Below are positions 1 to 5,753 of a stretch of DNA of 7,639 nucleotides, piece by piece. How positions within the stretch are numbered: position 1 is the first letter of the stretch; every line of letters starts with the position of its first letter. Under the pieces are notes generated by a model, which did not search any database, was not told the DNA's origin, and was given only the letters and a program-made list of their open reading frames with translations. Source of the stretch: Alphaproteobacteria bacterium (GTDB lineage Bacteria > Pseudomonadota > Alphaproteobacteria > Acetobacterales > Acetobacteraceae); NCBI GenBank assembly GCA_013298245.1, contig JAAFHD010000076.1, positions 1 to 7,639 of the forward strand, in the 5' to 3' direction. The translations under genes were made by a program, and so were the position numbers.

Positions 1-98
1 CGATCGCCGTCCACCGCCACATCGCCCTGGAAGCGCGCCGCACCGCTGCCATCCAATATGGTCGCGTCACGGATGATCAGGTCGCAGCGAAAGGCCAT
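1..98 (-). CDS. Amidohydrolase (D-aminoacylase-like), N-terminal fragment
   Basis: Only the first 32 codons are in the window; the gene runs leftwards out of it. The start is ATG at 98-96, preceded on the minus strand by AAGGGA seven bases upstream, a good Shine-Dalgarno. The peptide begins MAFRCDLIIRDATILDGSG and continues into a GDVAVDGD stretch. This is the typical N-terminal beta-sandwich opening of the amidohydrolase superfamily (a 'DLIIRxATxxDGxG' strand followed by a 'DVAVxGDRI' strand), as in N-acyl-D-amino-acid deacylases and dihydroorotase/hydantoinase-like enzymes. The metal-binding region is outside the window, so the substrate cannot be judged. The same opening pattern occurs in the amidohydrolase at 6357-7639, so the two are probably paralogues. 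A tRNA-Leu gene lies 60 bases upstream on the same strand and may share its transcript. The superfamily call is fairly safe; the deacylase subgroup is inference. Confidence 0.72.
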   Translation of the reverse strand, partial: MAFRCDLIIRDATILDGSGAARFQGDVAVDGD

Positions 99-131
99 GG
101 TGAAGTCCCTTTGTCACGAAGACTCTACCAG

Positions 132-155
132 CCCCAGGGCGCACCGCCAGCGGGG
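132..155 (-). other. Small GC-rich hairpin just after tRNA-Leu
   Basis: Three bases past the tRNA 3' end on the minus strand, CCCC (155-152) can pair with GGGG (135-132), and inside it GGCG pairs with CGCC around a GTG loop. There is no U-tract after it, so it does not look like a standard intrinsic terminator. It could help 3'-end processing of the tRNA or act as a weak attenuator before the amidohydrolase. With stems this short in such GC-rich DNA it may also be chance. Confidence 0.25.
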
Positions 156-158
156 TCA

Positions 159-242
159 TGCGGGCCGCGGGACTCGAACCCGCACGGCACCAGGTGCCGA
201 GGGATTTTAAGTCCCTTCCGTCTACCATTCCGGCAGGCCCGC
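159..242 (-). tRNA. tRNA-Leu (anticodon UAA)
   Basis: The minus strand folds into a complete 84-nt class II tRNA. The acceptor arm is GCGGGCC pairing with GGCCCGC, with discriminator A at 159. The D-arm is a 3-bp CCG/CGG stem around GAATGGTAGA. The anticodon arm is AGGGA / CTTAAAA / TCCCT, giving anticodon UAA. The long variable arm has a CGGCAC/GTGCCG stem with loop CTG. The T-arm is GCGGG / TTCGAGT / CCCGC. The long variable arm and A73 discriminator are leucine features, and UAA reads the UUA codon (and UUG by wobble). The 3' CCA is not encoded, since the DNA continues TGA, so it must be added enzymatically as is usual in this class. UUA is expected to be very rare in a genome this GC-rich. 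I see no interruption or mismatch in any stem. Confidence 0.96.
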
Positions 243-250
243 ACGGGTGC

Positions 251-256
251 ATATTG
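251..256 (-). promoter_or_regulatory. Possible -10 box for tRNA-Leu
   Basis: Reading the minus strand, CAATAT ends eight bases before the tRNA 5' end, a suitable distance for transcription to start at or just before the mature tRNA. It is the only AT-rich patch in the spacer 243-320. The hexamer 17 bases further upstream (TGGCGC) matches the -35 consensus poorly, so this is a weak call from position and composition. Confidence 0.22.
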
Positions 257-320
257 CCGCGCCGCTGGACAGCGCGCCACCGTCGCGCGAGCCTTCACGA
301 AACACCGGAGGAAGCGAGGC

Positions 321-1253
321 GTGGCATCACCGCTGCACCCCGATTGCATCACCCTGCTGGAACTGGCGCGCCGCGCCGGGCGCCCGCGCATTGAAACGCT
401 GGACCCGGTGGCGGGCCGCGCGCAGTACTTGGCGGGCCGCGCCGCGCTGCAGGCCGAAGCACCGCCGATCGGGCCGGTGCGCGACATCGACGGGCCAGGC
501 TTCAAGCTGCGCCTCTATCACCCCGCCGGTGCTGCGGGCGCCCTGCCCTGCCTGGTCTTTGCGCATGGCGGCGGCTGGGTGATCGGCGATCTCGACAGCC
601 ACGACAACCTGGCGCGCACGCTGTGCCACCATGCGCGCGTGGCGGTGCTGGCGGTGGATTATCGCCTGGCGCCGGAGCACCCGTTTCCGGCCGCGGTGGA
701 TGACATGGCGGCTGCGGTGCGCTTCGCGCATGACAACGCGGCGGCGCTTGGCATTGATGCCACACGCCTCGCCGTGGGCGGTGACAGCGCCGGCGGCAAC
801 CTGGCCGCAGTCGCCGCCATCATGGCGCGCGACGGCACCTTGCCCGCGCTGCGCCACCAATCGCTGCTGTATCCCTGCACGGAGATGGCGGCGAGTTTCC
901 CCAGCTGCTCGCGCTTCCCCGAAGGCCTGCCGCTGATCACCAGCACCATGCAGTATTTCCGTGCCCACTACGCGCCCGACCCCGCGATGTGGGAGGACTG
1001 GCGCGCATCGCCGCTACGCGCGGCATCACTGGCAGGCACCGCGCCTGCCTTCGTGCTGACCGTGGGCCATGATCCGCTCTGCGACGAAGGCCAGGCCTAT
1101 GCGCAACGCCTGGACCGCGAGGGCGTGCGCGTGTCGCACCTGCACGCCGCGGACCTGCTGCATGGCGCGCTGACCATGACCGCGATCATCCGCCCCGTGC
1201 ATGATGTGATCGCGATGGCGGCGGCCGCGTTGGCGCGGGATATCCACGCATGA
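321..1253 (+). CDS. Alpha/beta hydrolase, family IV (HSL-type) esterase
   Basis: A 310-residue protein, the usual length for bacterial hormone-sensitive-lipase-type carboxylesterases. The start is GTG at 321, chosen because GGAGGAAG sits six bases upstream at 307-314; the reading frame is open further back but runs through the tRNA. The family IV oxyanion-hole motif HGGGW is at residues 82-86 and the nucleophile elbow GDSAGG at 154-159, with Ser156 catalytic. The remaining triad members are Asp251 in the GHDPL motif and His281 in LLHGA. YRLAPEHPFPAAVDD, between the two main motifs, is also typical. No signal peptide is visible, so it should be cytoplasmic. It probably hydrolyses small acyl esters, but the substrate cannot be read from the sequence. 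Its stop overlaps the next start (ATGA), so it is translationally coupled to the first of two dehydrogenases. The family is confident; the pathway is unknown. Confidence 0.93.
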   Translation: MASPLHPDCITLLELARRAGRPRIETLDPVAGRAQYLAGRAALQAEAPPIGPVRDIDGPGFKLRLYHPAGAAGALPCLVFAHGGGWVIGDLDSHDNLARTLCHHARVAVLAVDYRLAPEHPFPAAVDDMAAAVRFAHDNAAALGIDATRLAVGGDSAGGNLAAVAAIMARDGTLPALRHQSLLYPCTEMAASFPSCSRFPEGLPLITSTMQYFRAHYAPDPAMWEDWRASPLRAASLAGTAPAFVLTVGHDPLCDEGQAYAQRLDREGVRVSHLHAADLLHGALTMTAIIRPVHDVIAMAAAALARDIHA

Positions 1254-1996
1254 TGCTGGCAGGAAAAGTGGCGCTGGTGACGGGCGCGGCATCGGGCATC
1301 GGCCGGGCGACCGCGCTGCTGATGGCGGCCGAGGGTGCGCGCGTCATCGCCGCTGACATCAACGCCGATGGTGCCGCCGCCACCGCCGGCGTCATCGCGC
1401 AACAGGGCGGAGAGGCGCTGGCGGTGACCGCCGATGTGACCGATGACGCGCAGGTGGCAGCGATGGTGGCGGCTGGCATTGCGCGCTTCGGGCGCTTGGA
1501 TTGCGCCTTCAACAATGCAGGCGTCGCACCCGTGCGCGGCGAGCCGTTGGGTGCCATCGAACCCGCCGAATGGCACCGCGTCATCGCCGCCAACCTGACC
1601 AGCGTGTTCCTGTGTCTGCGGCACGAGATCGCCGCGATGGCCGGCCAGGGAGGTGCGATCGTGAACACCGCCTCCATCGCCGGGCGCATCGCATTGCCAC
1701 TGTCGGGTGCTTATGTCGCGGCGAAGCACGGGGTGATCGGGCTCACGCGCAATGCTGCGGTGGACCACGCGAAGGACGGCATACGCGTCAACGCGGTCTG
1801 CCCCGGTTATGTGGAAACGCCGCTGGCCAGTCGTGCGATTGCGCGGCGCTGGGATGCCATCATGGCGCGCGTGCCGATGGCGCGCACCGGCACGCCGGAG
1901 GAAATCGCGGAGCTGGTCGTGTGGCTGTGCTCGGACCGCGCGGCTTTCGTGAATGGCGAGGCCATCGCCGCCGATGGCGGGCACACCGCGAACTGA
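1250..1996 (+). CDS. Short-chain dehydrogenase/reductase (first of two)
   Basis: A 248-residue classical SDR oxidoreductase with a complete set of motifs. The dinucleotide-binding loop TGAASGIG is at residues 11-18 and NNAG at 88-91. The catalytic tetrad is Asn115, Ser142, Tyr155 and Lys159 (YVAAK), followed by the NAVCPGYVETP substrate-loop motif and the C-terminal ADGG. Asp36 at the end of the second beta-strand suggests NAD(H) rather than NADP(H), by the general rule for the family. The start ATG at 1250 overlaps the hydrolase stop; ATG at 1253 is an equally possible start one codon later. No strong Shine-Dalgarno precedes it, which fits translational coupling. Substrate unknown; many relatives carry generic 'glucose 1-dehydrogenase' or '3-oxoacyl-ACP reductase' names that should not be taken literally. 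It may oxidise an alcohol released by the upstream esterase. Confidence 0.94.
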   Translation: MMLAGKVALVTGAASGIGRATALLMAAEGARVIAADINADGAAATAGVIAQQGGEALAVTADVTDDAQVAAMVAAGIARFGRLDCAFNNAGVAPVRGEPLGAIEPAEWHRVIAANLTSVFLCLRHEIAAMAGQGGAIVNTASIAGRIALPLSGAYVAAKHGVIGLTRNAAVDHAKDGIRVNAVCPGYVETPLASRAIARRWDAIMARVPMARTGTPEEIAELVVWLCSDRAAFVNGEAIAADGGHTAN

Positions 1997-2007
1997 AGGA
2001 GAACCCG

Positions 2008-2778
2008 ATGCGCTTCAAGGACCAGGTCGTTGTCATCACCGGTGCGACCGGTGGCTTGGGCTCTGACGCCGCGCGCGGTTTTGCGCGTGAAGGTGCCAAA
2101 CTGCTGCTGGTGGACCGCGATGACGGCACCGAATTGGCCGCTGAACTCGGCGCGCAATTCCACCGCGCGGATGTGACGCGCGATGCCGATGTGGCCGGCT
2201 ATGTCGCCGCCGCGCTGGCTGTCTTCGGCCGCATCGACGTCTTCTTCAACAATGCCGGCATCGAGGGCCGCATCGCGCCCATCATGGAACTGACCGAGGC
2301 CGATTTCGACGCGGTGATGGGCGTGAATGCGAAGGGCGTTTTCCTCGGCCTGAAGCATGTGCTGCCGGTGATGGTGAAGCAGCGCGCGGGTGCGGTGGTG
2401 AACACGGCATCCACCGCATCGCATGTGGGCTCGCCCGGGCTTGGGCCGTATGTCGCGTCGAAGCACGCGGTGCTGGGACTGACGCGCGTGGCCGCCGTGG
2501 AGGTGGCGAAGCTTGGCGTGCGCGTGAACGCGGTGTGCCCGGGGCCGACGGAAACGCGCATGATCCGGTCATTGGAAGAACAGGCCGGCGCGCGTGGGTT
2601 GAATGACGCGCGCGAGCGCTACATGGCCGGCATTCCGCTGGGGCGGTATTGCACGCCGGCGGAAATCACCGCGGCTGTGATGTTCCTCTCGTCATCGGAC
2701 GCATCGGGGATGACGGGCACGCATATGCTGGTGGATGGCGGGCGCACCGGCGCGCCGTCATCCTCAGCCATGCGCTGA
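2008..2778 (+). CDS. Short-chain dehydrogenase/reductase (second of two)
   Basis: A 256-residue classical SDR in tandem with the preceding one. The start ATG at 2008 is supported by AAGGAG at 1996-2001, overlapping the upstream stop, with six bases of spacing. The cofactor loop TGATGGLG is at residues 11-18, Asp36 again suggests NAD(H), and NNAG is at 81-84. The catalytic tetrad is Asn107, Ser135, Tyr148 and Lys152 (YVASK), followed by NAVCPGPTETRM and a C-terminal VDGG. It matches the previous SDR in layout but differs clearly in sequence, so it looks like a different enzyme step or substrate rather than a recent duplicate. The last residues (GAPSSSAMR) form a short unstructured tail. Its TGA stop is the base triplet at the left edge of the 166-bp palindrome, and serC converges on it from the other side. 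Confidence 0.94.
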   Translation: MRFKDQVVVITGATGGLGSDAARGFAREGAKLLLVDRDDGTELAAELGAQFHRADVTRDADVAGYVAAALAVFGRIDVFFNNAGIEGRIAPIMELTEADFDAVMGVNAKGVFLGLKHVLPVMVKQRAGAVVNTASTASHVGSPGLGPYVASKHAVLGLTRVAAVEVAKLGVRVNAVCPGPTETRMIRSLEEQAGARGLNDARERYMAGIPLGRYCTPAEITAAVMFLSSSDASGMTGTHMLVDGGRTGAPSSSAMR

Positions 2779-2940
2779 GAGCGCGCCTGAGAAACCTGCC
2801 GGCCTGTCTGGCGGTGCTGTTCCGCCCTGGCTGCGTCAGGCGCCTTGCCCGTGGAACCACCACGGGCTGCGGCGCCTTCCTGGCCAGGACGAAACATCCC
2901 TCGCCAGCCAGACCAACAGGCTTCTCAGGCGCGCTCTGAG
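2775..2940. mobile_element. 166-bp near-palindromic element, MITE-like
   Basis: The outer arms 2775-2812 and 2903-2940 are inverted copies matching at 32 of 38 positions. Inside them, 2818-2831 pairs with 2883-2896 (12 of 14), GGCGCC 2839-2844 with 2871-2876, and GCCCGTGG 2847-2854 with 2860-2867, closing on the loop AACCA at 2855-2859. Almost the whole segment is therefore one long hairpin. The termini are perfect 15-bp inverted repeats (GAGCGCGCCTGAGAA, 2779-2793 and 2922-2936). They are flanked by direct TGA copies at 2776-2778 and 2937-2939, within a CTGAG on each side. This fits a 158-bp non-autonomous element with a 3-bp TNA target duplication (known for the IS1031 group of the IS5 family), or a 156-bp one with a 5-bp duplication. 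No convincing protein is encoded. There is no U-tract on either side, so it is not a standard terminator, although it may act as a bidirectional one. The palindrome is seen directly; the transposon origin is inference. Confidence 0.75.
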
Positions 2941-4064
2941 GCCCAATCCAACCACGGCAACAACGCCTCGATATCCGCCGTCTCCACCGTCGCCCCGCCC
3001 CAGATGCGCAAGGATGGCGGCGCGTCGCGATAACCGCCGGCATCCAGCGCCACACCCTCGGCTTGCAGCAGCGCCGCGATGCGCTTGGTCACACCCGCCT
3101 GCGCCGCTGCATCCAGCGCGTTGAAGGCAGGCGTCGCCGGCGCGATGCAGATCGCCGTGCAGGACCGTTCGGCCGGATTTTCCGCCAGGAATCGCCAGGT
3201 ACCGCGCGCTTCAATCCAGCGCGCGATCGCCGCCAGATTCGCCTCCGACCGCGCAATCAGCGCCGGCAGCCCACCAATGCGCGCCGCCCAATTCAGACCA
3301 TCCAGCGCATCCTCCACGCACAGCATGCTCGGCGTGTTGATGGTGTCGCCCTGGAAGATGCCCTCGATCAACTTGCCGCCGCTGGTCAGGCGGAAAATCT
3401 TCGGCAGTGGCCAAGCGGGCTTATGCGATTCCAACCGCGCCACCGCGCGCGGCGACAGCGCCAGCATGCCATGCGCGGCCTCCCCGCCCAGCGCCTTCTG
3501 CCAGGACCAGGTCACGACATCCAAGCGGTCCCAGGGCAGGTCCATCGCGAAGGCGGCGCTGGTCGCGTCGCAGATGGCCAGGCCCTCACGATCGGGCGCG
3601 ATCCAATCGGCGTTCGGCACACGCACGCCGCTGGTGGTGCCATTCCAGGTGAAGACGACATCATTGCGCCAATCCACCTCGCGCAAATCGGGCAACGCAC
3701 CGTAAGGCGCGCGCAGCACGCGCGCGGGCAGGCGCAGCTGTTTTTCGATGTCGTTGGCCCAAGTGTCGCCAAAACTCTCGAACGCGATGACATCAATGCC
3801 GCGCGGCCCCAACAGGCTCCACAGCGCCATTTCCACAGCACCCGTGTCGCTGGCCGGCACGATGCCCAGGCGCCAATCGGCCGGCATGCCCAGCACCGCC
3901 TTCGACTGGTCGATCACCGCGCGCAGCCTGGCCTTCGGCGCCGCCGCCCGATGGCTGCGCCCCAGCATCGCGGTGTCCAGCGCCGCCAATGACCAGCCCG
4001 GCCGCTTCGCACAGGGGCCGGAGGAGAAACAGGGATTGCGCGGTTTCAGCATGGCCGTTTTCAT
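2925..4064 (-). CDS. serC: Phosphoserine aminotransferase, alphaproteobacterial/Methanosarcina type
   Basis: A 379-residue fold-type I PLP enzyme that converts 3-phosphohydroxypyruvate and glutamate to O-phosphoserine in serine synthesis; this family also serves pyridoxal phosphate synthesis. Diagnostic segments are [15 protein letters not shown] at residues 10-24 (phosphate-binding N-terminus), [14 protein letters not shown], the [14 protein letters not shown] motif, and [15 protein letters not shown] with Lys190 as the likely PLP lysine. The length and these motifs fit the SerC_2 subgroup, not the E. coli type. I chose ATG at 4064; ATG at 4052 (MLKPRN) is nearly as likely, since neither has a clear Shine-Dalgarno. 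An upstream in-frame extension to 4148 is low-complexity and unlikely to be translated. The last three codons before the stop (Glu-Arg-Ala, TGA at 2927-2925) lie inside the terminal repeat of the palindromic element. The serA gene, often next to serC in this class, does not follow it. Confidence 0.93.
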   Translation of the reverse strand: MKTAMLKPRNPCFSSGPCAKRPGWSLAALDTAMLGRSHRAAAPKARLRAVIDQSKAVLGMPADWRLGIVPASDTGAVEMALWSLLGPRGIDVIAFESFGDTWANDIEKQLRLPARVLRAPYGALPDLREVDWRNDVVFTWNGTTSGVRVPNADWIAPDREGLAICDATSAAFAMDLPWDRLDVVTWSWQKALGGEAAHGMLALSPRAVARLESHKPAWPLPKIFRLTSGGKLIEGIFQGDTINTPSMLCVEDALDGLNWAARIGGLPALIARSEANLAAIARWIEARGTWRFLAENPAERSCTAICIAPATPAFNALDAAAQAGVTKRIAALLQAEGVALDAGGYRDAPPSLRIWGGATVETADIEALLPWLDWASERA

Positions 4065-4217
4065 TGCGTGCCGCGCGCGCGCGCGCAACCCCGCCGCGGC
4101 GCCCAATGGCGCGCCATTAACGCGGTCTTCAGTGCCGCGGCGCAACATCGCGCATGGCCCGATGCGTGCGGGCCTGCTAGCGTGAACAACCCTTCACCCA
4201 TGACCGGATAAGACAGG
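4065..4217. promoter_or_regulatory. Divergent serC/rpoN spacer with palindrome and CG run
   Basis: This 153-bp spacer must hold the start signals for both serC (minus) and rpoN (plus). I find no convincing -35/-10 pair on either strand. It contains a perfect 14-bp palindrome, AATGGCGCGCCATT (4105-4118), a reasonable candidate operator by position. It also has an uninterrupted alternating C-G run of 15 bases (4072-4086) just upstream of the serC start, and a 10-bp direct repeat GCCGCGGCGC at 4093-4102 and 4134-4143. In DNA this GC-rich, the CG run and direct repeat are weak evidence of function. The palindrome is stronger because its ends are A/T. Confidence 0.4.
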
Positions 4218-5699
4218 ATGTCGCTCGGTCCGCGGCTCGATCTGCGGCAGTCCCAATCGCTCGTGATGACGCCGCAGCTGCGGCAGGCGATTGCGCTGTT
4301 GCAGGCGTCGAACCTGGATGTCGCGGCCTTCGTGGAGCAGGAGCTGGAACGCAACCCGCTGCTGGAACGCAGCGATGCCGAGACCATCGCCACCGCCCCG
4401 CGCGACGACCCCGCCGCCGATGGCCTGGCCGAACCGGCGCCGCCGCCCGACGCCGCGGACATCGCGAAAAGCGACCACCTGGCCGATGGCGCACTCGATG
4501 CCGATTGGTCCAACGTGGTCGATACGGGAGAGGCCTTCCGCAGCGGCAGTGGCGGCGGCTTCGACACCGATGACCTGGACGGCTTGGACAATATGGGCGC
4601 GCCCGGCCCGTCCTTGCGCGAGAACCTGGCGCAGCAGATTCGCCTGACCTTCGATGACCCGCAGGAACAGCTGATCGCGGGGGCGATGCTGGCGATGCTG
4701 GAACCATCGGGCCGCCTGACCGTCGATGTCACCGCGATGGCCGCGCGGCTGGGCTGTGCGCCCGCGCGCGTGGAAGCGGTGCGCCGCCGCCTGCAACGGC
4801 TGGACCCGCCCGGCATGTTTGCTGCCAATCTTTCCGAGTGCCTTGCCGCCCAGCTGGCCGAACAGAACCGCCTGGACCCCGCCATGCAGGCGTTGCTGGA
4901 CAACCTCGAACTGCTGGCGCGCCGGGACCTCGCCAGCCTGCGCACCCGCTGCGGCGTCGATGCCGAAGACCTGGCGGAAATGATCACCGAACTGAAACGC
5001 CTGGACCCCAAGCCCGGCGCCGGCATGGACAGCGCGCCGGCCACCGTCATCCAGCCCGATGTGCTGATGCGCGCTGGCCCCGATGGCGGCTGGATCCTGG
5101 AACTGAATCCCGAAACCCTGCCCCGCGTGCTGGTCCGCCAGGGCTTCGCCGCCCGCGCGCTGGTCGCCACCCGCGACAAGGACAGCCGCGCCTTCATCCA
5201 GGAAAAACTCGCCACCGCGAACTGGCTGGCGCGCAGCCTGGAGCAGCGGGCGAACACCATCATGAAGGTCTCCGCCGCCATCGTCGGCCGGCAGGACGGC
5301 TTCTTCCGCCACGGCGTGGAATTCCTGAAGCCGCTGACGCTGCGCGACATCGCGACCGAGGTGGAGATGCATGAGAGCACCATCTCCCGCTGCACCTCCA
5401 ACAAGTACATCGCCACGCCGCGCGGCACGCTGGAGTTGAAATTCTTCTTCACGCAAGCAATTTCCGGCACCGCGGGCGGCGAGTCGGTCAGCGCGGCCGC
5501 CGTGCGCGCCCGCATCAAGTCATTGATCGAACACGAAAATCCATCGGCCATCCTGTCGGACGATCAGATTGTTACCGTTTTGCGCCAAGAAGGCGTGGAC
5601 ATTGCCCGTCGCACCGTGGCCAAATACCGGGACGCGCTCAGCATACCGTCTTCCACGGTCCGCAAGCGCGACAAGGAGGGTAAGGCCGCATCGGCCTGA
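4218..5699 (+). CDS. rpoN: RNA polymerase sigma-54 factor
   Basis: A 493-residue sigma-54 that directs core RNA polymerase to -24/-12 promoters and depends on AAA+ enhancer-binding activators. Region I is at residues 1-50, with the glutamine- and leucine-rich LRQSQSLVMTPQLRQAIALL. An acidic, proline-rich region II follows at about 51-130. The core-binding domain starts near SLRENLAQQIRLTF. The DNA-binding part has the helix-turn-helix beginning at LTLRDIATEV (from residue 373) and running through HESTISRCTSNKYIATPRG. The RpoN box ARRTVAKYRD is at 463-472, ending in Asp where the classic signature ends in Glu. All domains are present and the length is normal for the class. ATG at 4218 is the natural start, since it gives the standard SLGPRLDLRQSQ N-terminus; the Shine-Dalgarno is weak. 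hpf follows after 54 bases, so the two are probably co-transcribed. Confidence 0.97.
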   Translation: MSLGPRLDLRQSQSLVMTPQLRQAIALLQASNLDVAAFVEQELERNPLLERSDAETIATAPRDDPAADGLAEPAPPPDAADIAKSDHLADGALDADWSNVVDTGEAFRSGSGGGFDTDDLDGLDNMGAPGPSLRENLAQQIRLTFDDPQEQLIAGAMLAMLEPSGRLTVDVTAMAARLGCAPARVEAVRRRLQRLDPPGMFAANLSECLAAQLAEQNRLDPAMQALLDNLELLARRDLASLRTRCGVDAEDLAEMITELKRLDPKPGAGMDSAPATVIQPDVLMRAGPDGGWILELNPETLPRVLVRQGFAARALVATRDKDSRAFIQEKLATANWLARSLEQRANTIMKVSAAIVGRQDGFFRHGVEFLKPLTLRDIATEVEMHESTISRCTSNKYIATPRGTLELKFFFTQAISGTAGGESVSAAAVRARIKSLIEHENPSAILSDDQIVTVLRQEGVDIARRTVAKYRDALSIPSSTVRKRDKEGKAASA

Positions 5700-5753
5700 G
5701 GCATGTCGCCCCCGGCCAAGCGGCTTTCCCGCAGGCAGGAGGACGACTGCTTC

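Noticed and set aside
159..242. tRNA gene used as an integration site
   Set aside because: No second copy of the tRNA 3' end and no integrase are visible in the window.
111..320. N-terminal extension of the esterase back to ATG 111
   Set aside because: It would translate through the antisense of the tRNA gene, and the resulting 70 residues are unlike the family. GTG 321 has a strong Shine-Dalgarno and gives normal length.
2619..2897. 92-residue open frame on the minus strand through the palindrome
   Set aside because: It begins inside the palindrome and ends inside the SDR gene. The peptide is Arg/Gly/Gln-rich and has no family resemblance, so a coding role is not supported.
2775..2940. Ordinary rho-independent terminator
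   Set aside because: The hairpin is far longer than normal and lacks a T-run on either strand. It may still end transcription, but the perfect terminal repeats and flanking duplications fit a mobile element better.
3063..3992. 309-residue open frame on the plus strand opposite serC
   Set aside because: Arg/Gln-rich translation with no motif; serC on the minus strand explains the region fully.
4065..4217. Sigma-54 (-24/-12) promoter upstream of rpoN for autoregulation
   Set aside because: No GG-N10-GC element with the expected TGGCAC / TTGC flanks was found in the spacer.
4061..5551. 496-residue open frame on the minus strand opposite rpoN
   Set aside because: It is a shadow of rpoN in high-GC DNA: low-complexity Ser/Ala/Arg-rich translation, no recognisable motif, and rpoN on the other strand is complete and conserved.
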